A stretch of DNA of 64,000 nt. Source: Leptospira saintgironsiae (lineage in GTDB: Bacteria > Spirochaetota > Leptospiria > Leptospirales > Leptospiraceae). A program made the translations under genes and the position numbers. The notes under the pieces were generated by a model. That model ran no database searches. It saw only the letters and a program-made list of their open reading frames with translations, and was not told where the DNA came from. Shown here piece by piece: positions 1 to 8,532 of this stretch. Each line of letters begins with the position of its first letter. Positions within the stretch are counted from its first letter, which is position 1. Location: the NCBI RefSeq assembly GCF_002811765.1, contig NZ_NPDR01000005.1:186001-250000 (forward strand). The letters are read 5' to 3'.

Positions 1-1403
1 AATATTTGTGGAGAAGTTCCGTTCTATGGGCAAATTACAGTCTGCCGTTTTCCATTTTTTCAGTGATCTTAACGGCGGGCGCATTCAGTAGATCTTTTTT
101 GAATGCTCCTGAATACACTCCTAAAACCTCCAAATTGTATTATTTACTTTTTACTCTTAGTTTTGGTGGAATGATCTCCACTCTGTTCATTTGGGAATAT
201 AGAACTGCGATCATGAGTAGCCTAGTTCTCATGTTTTTCACTCTAGGGTTTTTGATCTCTAACGGGATCCAATGTCTGCTAGCAGGAAGAAGAGAGGCAA
301 AATACTTCCTATTCGCTTGGTCATCTTTTTTATTCTTTAGTTTTCTATTCGGATTAAAATCTTTCGGGATACTTCCAAATAACTTTTTCACTCTTTGGGG
401 AATACAAGTAGGTTCAGTGATGGAAGTAAGCCTTCTATCCTTGGGACTAGCAGATAGGATCAAAAGATTATCTGATCAATTAAAACAAAGGGTAGAAGAG
501 CTCGGAAATATCCGAAACTACGCAGAAGAGTCGGAAGCAAAATACAGAAGTTTATTCGAAGTGGAAGAAGACTTTCTATTCTCCTTGGACCAAAACTGGA
601 ATATTCTAGCGGCGAACAGATCTGTCTCCAAACATATAGGATTCAAGCCGCATGAAGTGATCGGCAAAAATTTTATGGAGCTGATCTACAAGGCGGGAGA
701 ATTACAGGACGCGTACAAAAAATTATACGTATTAGAAAAGTTGGAAGAACTTGCTTCTGAAGGAAAACCAGTTCGATTCTTAGGCGAATTCCTACAGAAA
801 TATTTGAGGGAACCAAAAGAGCTTCAAGTTCAATTTCAGATCTTGGAATATGAGGGACAAAGAGAAATTTTAGGAAGAGCTTATGAGCCTGACCAAGACT
901 TGATGTCTAGATATGTAGATGATGAGAAGACAGTCTACTCTGCGAATAATTACCTACAGAATGCAGAGCTTCTTAGCCAAAGAATGACTGCAAACTTATA
1001 CAGATTTGTGGATCCAAGCACGATTACCGCAATGAGAAACTGCTTAAGAGAAATGATCATCAACGCAATCGAACATGGAAACTTGAATATCAGTTTTGAA
1101 GAAAAAACAAGAGCCATGTCCGAGGGAAATTATTTTAGATTCGTTCAAGAAAGACAGAAGGACCCTTATTATAAATCTAAAAAAGTAAAGGTAGAATATT
1201 CACTTTCCAGAGATAGGATAGGTGTCAGGATCACTGACGAAGGAAAAGGATTCAACCATGCTAGATTACAAAAAAGCAGTATGGAAAAATTGAATTCGGA
1301 AGGTATTACTCATGGGCGAGGGCTCACGCTTACTTTAGCCACATTCGATCTGGTGAAATTTAATAGTCCTGGAAATCAAGTCACATTAGTTAAATATTTT
1401 TAA
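1..1403 (+). CDS. 7TM-PAS-ATPase sensor protein, 5'-truncated
   Basis: The reading frame is open to the left window edge, so the gene begins outside the window; a TTG at position 6 is probably internal. The visible part starts with about five to six hydrophobic helices resembling the tail of a 7TMR-DISM module, followed by a short coiled coil, a PAS domain (around residues 180-290, e.g. YRSLFEVEEDFLFSLD) and a C-terminal HATPase_c_2-type domain with N box NAIEHGN, G1 box DEGKGF and a G2-like HGRGL. No dimerisation/phosphoacceptor histidine helix is evident, so it looks more like an RsbW/SpoIIAB-type ATPase or anti-sigma switch than a classical histidine kinase. Probable role: membrane sensor acting on a cytoplasmic partner; signal unknown. 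It lies 13 bp before a CsgG/FlgO-like lipoprotein gene. Confidence 0.8.
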   Translation, partial: YLWRSSVLWANYSLPFSIFSVILTAGAFSRSFLNAPEYTPKTSKLYYLLFTLSFGGMISTLFIWEYRTAIMSSLVLMFFTLGFLISNGIQCLLAGRREAKYFLFAWSSFLFFSFLFGLKSFGILPNNFFTLWGIQVGSVMEVSLLSLGLADRIKRLSDQLKQRVEELGNIRNYAEESEAKYRSLFEVEEDFLFSLDQNWNILAANRSVSKHIGFKPHEVIGKNFMELIYKAGELQDAYKKLYVLEKLEELASEGKPVRFLGEFLQKYLREPKELQVQFQILEYEGQREILGRAYEPDQDLMSRYVDDEKTVYSANNYLQNAELLSQRMTANLYRFVDPSTITAMRNCLREMIINAIEHGNLNISFEEKTRAMSEGNYFRFVQERQKDPYYKSKKVKVEYSLSRDRIGVRITDEGKGFNHARLQKSSMEKLNSEGITHGRGLTLTLATFDLVKFNSPGNQVTLVKYF

Positions 1404-1416
1404 TATAGGCGGGAAA

Positions 1417-1962
1417 ATGAAAATCCGAATCTTCCTATTTTCAGTTATAATATTATTCGTATCTTGCACTTCTTCCGGCGAGGTCAAAAAAAAAGCAAAA
1501 GATCCGAATGCAGGAGTGGCAACGATTGCCTCCGAGCTTAGATATCAATTTTTGTCTTCTCTCAAAGCACAAGGAGGGAAACTACCTGCAAGACTCGCCA
1601 TCTTGAATATAATTAACGAAGACGGGAGCAACTCCCAATTAGGAAGGTTAGTTACTGACCGACTTGGAAAAGAATTATTTGATCCTAAAACATTCCAATT
1701 GCTGGAAAGAGATAGGTTGAATCGAGTCATAGGGGAGCAGGACTTTCAAGCAAGCGGACTTGTGTTGAACGATCAGATTGTTTCTATAGGAAAACTTTCG
1801 GGGGCAGAATATTTGGCCTTAGGACAACTTGTTTTCCAAGACCAAGAATTTTTACTCAATATCAGGATTGTTTCCTTGGGTGGAGTGATCTGCGCTACTG
1901 CGGATATTGTATTCGATTCGGACAACGAGACCTACTCTAAATATAAGGAATCCGTTAAATAA
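1417..1962 (+). CDS. CsgG/FlgO-like lipoprotein
   Basis: 181 residues. The N terminus is a lipoprotein signal peptide (MKIRIFLFSVIILFVSC, lipid Cys at 17). The mature part carries a fold pattern of the CsgG/FlgO family: RLAILNI near residues 60-66, then LVTDRLGKEL, a FQLLERDRLNRVIGEQ segment and GKLSGAEYLALGQLV, which resembles the nucleotide-binding-like alpha/beta core of these periplasmic outer-membrane-associated proteins. The ATG follows a GGCGGG stretch. It sits directly behind the 7TM sensor and may be co-transcribed. Function (secretion pore component, flagellar-associated lipoprotein or other) cannot be told from sequence alone; family assignment is moderately firm, role is open. Confidence 0.7.
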   Translation: MKIRIFLFSVIILFVSCTSSGEVKKKAKDPNAGVATIASELRYQFLSSLKAQGGKLPARLAILNIINEDGSNSQLGRLVTDRLGKELFDPKTFQLLERDRLNRVIGEQDFQASGLVLNDQIVSIGKLSGAEYLALGQLVFQDQEFLLNIRIVSLGGVICATADIVFDSDNETYSKYKESVK

Positions 1963-2010
1963 GTAATTACTTGAAGAATACCAACTGATTCTTAATCTGT
2001 CTGTAAGTTT

Positions 2011-2418
2011 ATGAAAGCTATCTTTCGTTTCCTGGTATTAGGTATTTTTCTTTTTTCCGTAACGAATTTGTATTCGGAGGTGCCTAAACACCCTGAGATG
2101 GACAAGGTACTTCTTGCCACTTGGAATAAGACCTTTCCTGTGCCTTATACAAAGATCCTAAAACGAGATCTTGCCGAAAAAGGGGTTTTGTACTATAGAA
2201 AAAACTCCAAAAAATATGTGTATATCTATTCTTACTCTGTGTTCCTTCCTTTGTATGTGGAACAAAATGAGAAGCCCGTAAAAAAGGACGATAACGGCAG
2301 AGAAGTAAAACTAAAACTGATTTATGATCCTTCTTCTAAAGATGAAAAATATACAATTGAATTGGGCGAGTTTGACGAAATGTACGATGCGAAAGGAATT
2401 ATAAGATGGATCCGTTGA
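2011..2418 (+). CDS. Small exported protein of unknown function
   Basis: 135 residues with a Sec signal peptide (hydrophobic core FLVLGIFLFSVTN, likely cleavage after LYS or nearby, no lipobox Cys). The mature part is rich in Lys, Tyr and Asp, has no cysteine, and predicts as beta strands (KKYVYIYSYSVFLPLYV). I do not recognise a family. Its last 13 bp overlap the start of the UTP-glucose-1-phosphate uridylyltransferase gene, so the two are probably translated from one message; this gives no direct functional link. Confidence 0.65.
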   Translation: MKAIFRFLVLGIFLFSVTNLYSEVPKHPEMDKVLLATWNKTFPVPYTKILKRDLAEKGVLYYRKNSKKYVYIYSYSVFLPLYVEQNEKPVKKDDNGREVKLKLIYDPSSKDEKYTIELGEFDEMYDAKGIIRWIR

Positions 2419-3836
2419 TTGCTGAATCCGAAAAATTAATCAGAGAAAAAATGTTGAGAGAAGGACTTTCGCAAGAGTTCATCTCTGATTTTATTTCCAA
2501 GATCCAAGAAGTTCGTAACGGTGAAACTGGGATAGTTAAATGGGAAGAAGTTGGGGATCTGGACTCGAACAAAGACGAGATCTCTTTAGAAAAAATCGAA
2601 TCCGAATATTCAGGTGATCCTAAATTTTTAAAAGAACTAGTGGTGATCAAATTGAACGGAGGCCTTGGAACCAGCATGGGGCTTTCCGGACCCAAATCCT
2701 TGATAGAGATCAAGGATGGAATGAGCTTCTTAGAAGTAGTCTGTAGACAAATAGAGTATATTCGACAAAAATATAATTTAGAAGTCCCTCTCATTCTGAT
2801 GGATAGTTTTAGCACCCAGCAAGAGAGCCAAGAAGAGCTTAAAAAGATCAAATTCTCTCAAAATTATCCTACAAGTTTCTTGCAACATAAGGTTCCAAGA
2901 CTGGTTGTTCCGGAACTAAAACCTCTGGAAATTTCTAAAAACAATTCAGAAGAATGGTGTCCTCCTGGCCACGGAGATATCTGGTTCACTCTTTTGGAAA
3001 CGGGACTATTAGATCGACTTTTAGAAAATGGCTACAAGGTAGCATTCGTTTCTAATGGAGATAATCTAGGTGCAACTGTTCATCCTGGAATATTAGAATA
3101 TATTCTGAAAGAAAATCTGGACTTCTGCATGGAGATGACTCCTAAAACACTCGCTGATAAAAAAGGCGGAGCGATTTTTAGAAGAGTCGTTAGCGGAGAA
3201 AAAAAGAACTTACAATTATTAGAAACTGCTCAGGTGCCTTCAGATCATATGCATGAGTTTGAGGGCTTAGGTAAATTTAGAACATTCTCCACAAATAATC
3301 TTTGGATACGATTAGATGTATTAAAAGAAAAATTACTCGCAGGGGATTTCAAACTATCTTTGATAGTGAATCCTAAAAAGGTAGAAGGGAAGGAAGTCCT
3401 ACAGTTAGAGACAGCGATGGGATCCGCTATCCAAAACTTCTCCAATACAAAAGGTCTTATCATTCCACGAGATCGTTTCGCCCCTGTAAAAAAATGTGAA
3501 GACTACCTAGTCAGACGATCTGATGCATATTCTTTGAATCCAGACTTCTCTGTAACTATGTCGGAAGAAAGAAAGAAGGCAGGTCTTGGAGAATTAGTTA
3601 TCTCCTTAGATGAAACATATTATAAGAAAGTAAGAGATTTTACTGATCGTATACAAGCCATCCCATCTTTAGTGCGCTGCACCTCCTTGAAAGTCGAAGG
3701 AGATATTTTGTTTGATAAGAAAGTAATTATAGAAGGAGATGTTATATTAGTAAATCCCGGACCAGGACAAAGAAAATTGTCCGAATTAGGTGTGGACCGA
3801 ATCTCGAACGATAGTTTACGTTTCCGCTTTACATAA
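2406..3836 (+). CDS. UTP--glucose-1-phosphate uridylyltransferase (UGP type 1 family)
   Basis: 476 residues, usual length for the eukaryote-like UDPGP family rather than the short bacterial GalU. The diagnostic nucleotide-binding loop KLNGGLGTSMGLSGPKS is at residues 82-98, and other family blocks are visible (PPGHGDIW, FVSNGDNLGA, FRTFSTNNLWI, FAPVKKCEDYL). It forms UDP-glucose (or a related UDP-sugar) from UTP and glucose-1-phosphate in the cytoplasm, feeding glycan and lipopolysaccharide synthesis, consistent with the glycan genes later in the window. The start ATG lies inside the 3' end of the preceding small gene. Exact sugar specificity is not provable here. Confidence 0.93.
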   Translation: MDPLIAESEKLIREKMLREGLSQEFISDFISKIQEVRNGETGIVKWEEVGDLDSNKDEISLEKIESEYSGDPKFLKELVVIKLNGGLGTSMGLSGPKSLIEIKDGMSFLEVVCRQIEYIRQKYNLEVPLILMDSFSTQQESQEELKKIKFSQNYPTSFLQHKVPRLVVPELKPLEISKNNSEEWCPPGHGDIWFTLLETGLLDRLLENGYKVAFVSNGDNLGATVHPGILEYILKENLDFCMEMTPKTLADKKGGAIFRRVVSGEKKNLQLLETAQVPSDHMHEFEGLGKFRTFSTNNLWIRLDVLKEKLLAGDFKLSLIVNPKKVEGKEVLQLETAMGSAIQNFSNTKGLIIPRDRFAPVKKCEDYLVRRSDAYSLNPDFSVTMSEERKKAGLGELVISLDETYYKKVRDFTDRIQAIPSLVRCTSLKVEGDILFDKKVIIEGDVILVNPGPGQRKLSELGVDRISNDSLRFRFT

Positions 3837-3890
3837 AACAACAGTCGTTTAAAATCCAGTCCACGGGCTTTCGAGTTGTAAGCCTATCCT

Positions 3891-5264
3891 ATGCCGATTA
3901 ATGTCGCAAACGAAATGACCGATGCTTATAACTTAAAATTAAGATCCTTCGATATGGGGGATCTCGAACAGTTTAAGACGGTATTCATCAATGAAAATCG
4001 AGGAAAGCCAATCTTCCTCCTCAGATTTCAAAATATTTCCACAGTTTCTTTAGTAGAATTCATACAATTGATCCCTCAGAGGATCTCAGATATAGAGCCT
4101 TCTCATCGCGAACTATTTCGTTATTATGCCTACGGTGATAAAAAGAATCTACTGATCGGTGTGGCTCCTTTAGATAATGCAGGGCCTATCAGTCTCGCTA
4201 ATTTTGATGCTGCCATGGGAAGATTCCATGATCAAGCAATTCGAACCGGAGCTCTCAATTTTGATTTCGGTATCGGAAGAACTCAGTGCAATTTTATTTC
4301 CTACGTAGAAGAGATCTTCAGAGAGCTGGAAACTTCTTCTTTAAAAAATCTAAAAGACAATTTGGTTCGTTGGAGCTGGACTTATCTGAATCGTGTAAAC
4401 GATTACTTTGCTAGCGAACGTGCAGATGCGGTCATCCAGCCGATCATTCATTATAATCATAGGGATCATACTTTCTCCATGAAAGGTGGGGAAGTTTTCG
4501 TAGGTGGAGAGGCATACGCAGGCTACGCGGACCTTATTCGTGATATTCCTCATGACCAAGATCTTAACAGAATAGAACTTCTGATCTTAGAGAAGTTGAT
4601 CATGTCTTGTAATGGTTCTCCTGGACTTTTGAAATTTAATATCTCTCCTCAAACTTTAATCGATACATTCGATACGGATGAGAAGGTCACCCGCTTTCAT
4701 GAACTTCTTCTGAAACAAAACCTGAATCCTCAAAATGTTCGTATGGAGCTGATCGAAAAACCGTATGAGGAAGGAGAGGCGACTCTCAAATCTGTATGCA
4801 GAAGGTTCTGGAATTTCGGGATCAGTTTTGCTGCGGACGACTTCGGAGTAAAAAGCCAAAGTCACCAAGTCGTTTTGGATTTAGGAGAGATGATCAAAGA
4901 ATTTAAACTGGATCCAATCAGTTTTAAATTCAAAGCGGACCAGGATTTGACTAAATTCTTGGATAACCTTGCATTCATAGATTATTGCAGAAGACTTTCA
5001 GATAACAGGGAAGCTATCATCACTGCGGAAGCATTGGAAGATATTGATTCCTTAAACTTCCTAATCACTCACCAAGTGTACTATTTCCAAGCAAATCTAT
5101 TCTGTAGAAAAATCTGGATCCAAGATTATCAGGAACGTTTTAAAGAAATGCAAAAACTTCCTGAAACAGCGGTCACTAAAGTGTTAAGTTCGCCTGAGTT
5201 AACGCAGAGATTGAAAGAAGTCGGAAATATTTTTGTTCTAGCTAAAGAAGTAGATCTGTTTTAA
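3891..5264 (+). CDS. EAL-domain protein with altered EAL signature
   Basis: 457 residues, soluble. The C-terminal half (about 195-410) reads as an EAL domain of c-di-GMP phosphodiesterases: GGEAYAG at 205-211 in place of G-x-EALLR, KFNISP (Asn250), MELIEKP (Glu286, Glu289), AADDFG (Asp316, Asp317), SFKFKAD in place of the IKID strand, ITAEALE (Glu380) and HQVYYF (Gln395). Most metal- and base-binding positions survive, but the name-giving Leu is Tyr (EAY) and several flanks diverge, so it may be a weak enzyme or a c-di-GMP sensor. The N-terminal about 190 residues match nothing I can name; there is no GGDEF. It follows the UDPGP gene after 54 bp. Confidence 0.75.
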   Translation: MPINVANEMTDAYNLKLRSFDMGDLEQFKTVFINENRGKPIFLLRFQNISTVSLVEFIQLIPQRISDIEPSHRELFRYYAYGDKKNLLIGVAPLDNAGPISLANFDAAMGRFHDQAIRTGALNFDFGIGRTQCNFISYVEEIFRELETSSLKNLKDNLVRWSWTYLNRVNDYFASERADAVIQPIIHYNHRDHTFSMKGGEVFVGGEAYAGYADLIRDIPHDQDLNRIELLILEKLIMSCNGSPGLLKFNISPQTLIDTFDTDEKVTRFHELLLKQNLNPQNVRMELIEKPYEEGEATLKSVCRRFWNFGISFAADDFGVKSQSHQVVLDLGEMIKEFKLDPISFKFKADQDLTKFLDNLAFIDYCRRLSDNREAIITAEALEDIDSLNFLITHQVYYFQANLFCRKIWIQDYQERFKEMQKLPETAVTKVLSSPELTQRLKEVGNIFVLAKEVDLF

Positions 5265-5294
5265 TTGTAGGTATTCCAACGGAGAGTGGGGTTG

Positions 5295-5317
5295 CCCCAC
5301 CCTTGTTCTGGGTGGGG
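5295..5317. terminator. Possible hairpin terminator after EAL gene
   Basis: Arms CCCCACCC (5295-5302) and GGGTGGGG (5310-5317) pair perfectly over 8 bp around a 7-nt loop, 30 bp after the EAL gene stop codon. No T-run follows, so it is either a weak or factor-dependent stop, or part of a repeat. Confidence 0.4.
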
Positions 5318-5333
5318 GCTGGCAGGTGGTACC
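5314..5333 (+). repeat. Direct repeat copy 1 (GGGGGCTGGC-type)
   Basis: 20-bp sequence starting GGGGGCTGGC and ending GGTGGTACC; the second copy at 5455-5474 differs at one base (A/C at position 11). Overlaps the 3' arm of the hairpin at 5295-5317. Confidence 0.6.
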
Positions 5334-5454
5334 AAAAAAGACTTTCGATAGAATGGAGGCTGTTGATTTGATCAAAGGTCTCGTTTGACCTCGATTCTCT
5401 CGGTCACCGACTCAAGCAAGTTGGTCGTCTTCTCGCTCCTATTGTCGCTGCGAA

Positions 5455-5474
5455 GGGGGCTGGCCGGTGGTACC
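5455..5474 (+). repeat. Direct repeat copy 2 (GGGGGCTGGC-type)
   Basis: Second copy of the 20-bp repeat, one mismatch relative to 5314-5333. Not preceded by the CCCCACCC arm, so the hairpin is not part of the repeat unit. Confidence 0.6.
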
Positions 5475-5540
5475 CGTTTACCCTCTAAATCCCCGTATTA
5501 CAAATCCGCAAAAGATCAAGTAGATCTTTCACAGATTTCG

Positions 5541-5560
5541 CGTGTAGGAACTCCTACACG
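5541..5560. repeat. Palindrome with GTAGGAACTCCTAC core
   Basis: Arms CGTGTAGG (5541-5548) and CCTACACG (5553-5560) are exact reverse complements around AACT. The core GTAGGAACTCCTAC also occurs at 50915-50928, so it is a dispersed motif in this genome. It lies 16 bp beyond the stop codon of the minus-strand protease gene and could act in transcript termination or 3'-end stability. Confidence 0.6.
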
Positions 5561-5575
5561 CATATCACTGCGGAG

Positions 5576-7984
5576 CTATTCTTTCAGAAAGTTCAACGTC
5601 GCCTTCTGATTGATGATCCCGTTATCTTTCAGAGTCACTTGTAAAGCATCTCCCGCATTTTCGATCTCAATTCGGAATTTACCTTCTTTGTCGATGATCG
5701 GGCTATTCTCCACGTATCTTCCTTCGAAAATTTTCTGCTTATTGAACTTCACAACATAGTTCACATTGTCTTGGCTTTCAATCTCGAGAAGAACTTGGTT
5801 CACACCTTTGGAACCGTCCCAAGACATAGCAGTCCAAGGTCCTTTAAATTTTTCTAAACTAGAATCTCCACCGAAGGAACGCATTACCTTTGCAGGCTTT
5901 GCTTGGGAAAGAACTGCGGAGACTGGAGTGGCCTTATCACTTTCTCCTCCCAAATCTGTTTTCGAAGTTACCGAGTATAGATACAAAATTTCTTTTTCAG
6001 GAACATCTGCAGTGAAGTTTGTAGTCTTCTCATTTGTTCCGGAAACGAAATCCCAAGAAGAAGCTCCTCTTTTTTTACGATATACATAGTATTCGTTGGC
6101 TCCTTTTACTGAGTCCCACTTCAAAGAGATTTTTCCTGTTTTGGTATCAAGAGCCCCCTTCAGATTTGCTGGGGTAGGAAGTTTTGCAGCTCTATGTTTG
6201 TTTGGATCTATGTATCCGTAAGCATAATCGGAGAATGGTCCGGATTGTCCGTCCTTGTTCACTGCTGCTACAGCATAGAATGCATATTGGCCATTGAGTT
6301 TTTCGTCAATGAATGCTTCTTTTGCTTCCTCTCCAATTTTGGACCAAGCACCTCCTCCAAATAATCCGCTTACATCATAACGGTAGACTACATATTTAGA
6401 AGCGCCTGAAACCTTCTGCCATTGTACTTCTATTTTACTATTATATAATCCTTTTGTAGCTGTAAGTCCGAAAGGTTTAGAAGGTTTAGCCTCTGCCTTC
6501 ATGGTAAATCCTGAGACTGCATCGGAAGCATCTCCAGTTTTACCATTACCGATTGCAGCGATTACATAAAACTCAGTCACTCCGTTCTTAGAAGCGGCAT
6601 TGTCAGTGTAATTCGTGTTCTTTACTCTTCCAACGGAGAGATATTTTTTCTGGTTGGAGTTCCACTTGTATACATAGTAATCAGAAACTCCGCTGATGGA
6701 TTCCCAAATAAGATCGATCTTATTTGGATACTGGCCTTGGCTTGCTTTAACTCCTACAACTTTAGGAGGAGCTTTAACTTCTTCCGTTTTTGCGTAACCG
6801 ATTGCTTCTCCATCAGATAGATCAGAAGAGTCAGTGTCAGTTAGAGTAGCAACCTTATAGGAATAAGCGACATCCTTTTGGATCCCATCGTCTGTGAATC
6901 CATTCGTTTGAGAAAGTCCCACCTTAGAAAAAGAAGAATCTCCCGGACCTTTTCTGTGGATCTCATATCCGATCGCAAGTGGAATAGATGCCCAAGTTAA
7001 AATGATTTTATCAGAAAATGAACCTTGTGTAGCTGCGATCTCTTTTGGAGCTATTGGTTTTACTTTTTCAGGTGGAACAGGTTTTACATCTGTTGAAGGT
7101 GTAGTAGTGGTTGTTGTGTCCGTGGTGGTTGTAGTTGCAGGCGCCACATCATCCACGAGAACGAAAGCAGATTGGCAAACCTTAGTGAACCATCTGTAAT
7201 CGATATAACCATAACCATTATCTCCCCACTGTGTTGACCATGAGTTGATAAATTTAAACGCACCCTTGGAATCATCGTAACCTACGATTGCGATTGCATG
7301 TCCTCCATAGGTCTTACCAACGCCCTCTTTATAAATTTCTTTTCCTTTTAAATTCATAAAGTTTTCATAAACTATAATTCCAGCGACAACTGGTCTTCCT
7401 AAAGCGAGTTGGTTTTTCAGTTCGTTTGGATCCGTTTGTCTGATCCTTAAGAACTCTTTTGCTTTATAAGAAGCAGCCACATTAAAGGCATCTTGAGGAG
7501 GACGTGCCAGATAATCTCTTTCGTTATAAGGCATAGAAGACCAAGGAGCTGCTCCTTTTTCTACAACTATGCGCATTGCATCTGAGATTAAAGATCCGTT
7601 ATCTCTTCCACCATTGATTTGGTTATAGATGAATGCCGGCGAAAAAATATTGGAATAATTCGGACTTCCAGAAGAATCACTTAACTTCCAACCTCTGTCT
7701 TTTCTCTCCATATATTCTTGGAAAGACTTGGTAGCATAAGCAGTGGACCAAGCCACACAAGAACTCTGTTGTCCTTGGTCACCCACAGGAGGCATATACT
7801 GGGAAAGATCCACAGAGGAAGAAAGTCCTCTATGAGAGATCCTATTCGGGTTTGCTTCTTTGAAAGAAGCTAATAATTCCGCAGGTTCTTGTTTCATTCC
7901 CAGGCCAGGAGGTGTCTGAGAGAATAGGCCTGTTGCGGAGAGTAAGAGTAATAAAGCGGATAATAAACGCAAATTCAGTTTCAT
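5576..7984 (-). CDS. Secreted papain-like (C1A) protease with fibronectin type III repeats
   Basis: 802 residues. A Sec signal peptide (residues 1-22, MKLNLRLLSALLLLLSATGLFS) leads into a papain-fold domain with all catalytic landmarks: Gln70 and Cys76 (GDQGQQSSCVAW), His229 (YGGHAIAIVGYDD) and Asn247 (FINSWSTQWGDNGYG). A Thr-rich linker (about 284-298) is followed by four fibronectin type III-like repeats (approx. 309-395, 404-495, 505-592, 604-692), each with a W...V..Y.VYR pattern, and a final beta-rich domain of about 100 residues. There is no clear inhibitory propeptide beyond about 35 residues. Likely exported cysteine protease acting on host or matrix proteins or in envelope processing; substrate unknown. 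It follows an exported-protein gene by 11 bp and is probably in its operon. Confidence 0.9.
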   Translation of the reverse strand: MKLNLRLLSALLLLLSATGLFSQTPPGLGMKQEPAELLASFKEANPNRISHRGLSSSVDLSQYMPPVGDQGQQSSCVAWSTAYATKSFQEYMERKDRGWKLSDSSGSPNYSNIFSPAFIYNQINGGRDNGSLISDAMRIVVEKGAAPWSSMPYNERDYLARPPQDAFNVAASYKAKEFLRIRQTDPNELKNQLALGRPVVAGIIVYENFMNLKGKEIYKEGVGKTYGGHAIAIVGYDDSKGAFKFINSWSTQWGDNGYGYIDYRWFTKVCQSAFVLVDDVAPATTTTTDTTTTTTPSTDVKPVPPEKVKPIAPKEIAATQGSFSDKIILTWASIPLAIGYEIHRKGPGDSSFSKVGLSQTNGFTDDGIQKDVAYSYKVATLTDTDSSDLSDGEAIGYAKTEEVKAPPKVVGVKASQGQYPNKIDLIWESISGVSDYYVYKWNSNQKKYLSVGRVKNTNYTDNAASKNGVTEFYVIAAIGNGKTGDASDAVSGFTMKAEAKPSKPFGLTATKGLYNSKIEVQWQKVSGASKYVVYRYDVSGLFGGGAWSKIGEEAKEAFIDEKLNGQYAFYAVAAVNKDGQSGPFSDYAYGYIDPNKHRAAKLPTPANLKGALDTKTGKISLKWDSVKGANEYYVYRKKRGASSWDFVSGTNEKTTNFTADVPEKEILYLYSVTSKTDLGGESDKATPVSAVLSQAKPAKVMRSFGGDSSLEKFKGPWTAMSWDGSKGVNQVLLEIESQDNVNYVVKFNKQKIFEGRYVENSPIIDKEGKFRIEIENAGDALQVTLKDNGIINQKATLNFLKE

Positions 7985-7995
7985 CTATTTTTCCT

Positions 7996-8448
7996 TTAGT
8001 TCTTGGTAAGAGATAAAATATTTTCTTCTAGTTGTTTATTGTATTCTCGGAAAGCGTAAGGATGTGGTTCATACAAGCTGATCACCTCAGATTCTACACC
8101 TTTACTATCCTTTACTTTTTTCTTAATTAAAAAAAGTATATAGTCTCCTTCTTGAGGAGCTGCTTTTAACCATTTCCCGAATAGTTCTGGAAAGATCAAA
8201 AATGCTATATCAAATTTTTGTGGGAGTTCCTTTCCACCTTTTAAAGATTTAAGAATTTCTACACTTGCTGTGACAGAAATGGAATTGGAAGAGATCTTAC
8301 TTTCTTTCACATTGGAAAGTTTTGCCAAGGCGATAAAGTTAGAAGAATTCACCTGAGATTCCAGACTGGGTGGTGGTGTTAATGCTGAAATTGGTGAGAT
8401 GAATAATAGGACCAGTACGAATAGGACCGATACGAAACGTTTTTGCAT
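7996..8448 (-). CDS. Small exported protein of unknown function
   Basis: 150 residues from the ATG at 8448, chosen because GGAG lies 9 nt upstream; an in-frame ATG at 8469 would add seven residues before the signal peptide. MQKRFVSVLFVLVLLFISPISA is a Sec signal peptide. The mature protein has a beta-rich core (FIALAKLSNV, SVTASVEILKSLKG, FDIAFLIFPE, YILFLIKKK) that recalls small periplasmic proteins of TIMP/netrin-like or Cna-like fold, but I cannot name a family. It has no cysteines. It sits 11 bp before the papain-like protease, so it could be a partner or inhibitor of it; this is inference from position only. Confidence 0.7.
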   Translation of the reverse strand: MQKRFVSVLFVLVLLFISPISALTPPPSLESQVNSSNFIALAKLSNVKESKISSNSISVTASVEILKSLKGGKELPQKFDIAFLIFPELFGKWLKAAPQEGDYILFLIKKKVKDSKGVESEVISLYEPHPYAFREYNKQLEENILSLTKN

Positions 8449-8532
8449 TTGGAATAACTCCGGAAACAATTTGTTAACGCGGCTTTCTACTCTACTGGTG
8501 ATCGGTTACCTTTTTCAAGGATTTTATCGTAA

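Larger units (their letters stand above)
5265..5575. other. Non-coding gap with short repeats
   Basis: About 310 bp between two convergent genes (EAL protein on +, protease on -) with no convincing gene. It contains a perfect 8-bp GC-rich hairpin, two copies of a 20-bp sequence 141 bp apart, and a near-perfect palindrome whose core recurs at 50915. The base composition (C/G tracts, TCGCTCC-like stretches) differs from flanking coding DNA and looks like a dispersed intergenic repeat. It probably also contains transcription stops for both genes, though no T-run follows the hairpin. Confidence 0.6.

Noticed and set aside
5265..5575. Insertion sequence remnant
   Set aside because: No transposase fragment or terminal inverted repeat with target duplication could be seen.
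5385..5609. A 74-residue open frame on the plus strand
   Set aside because: It lies in the repeat-bearing gap, overlaps the end of the protease gene and has no RBS or family.
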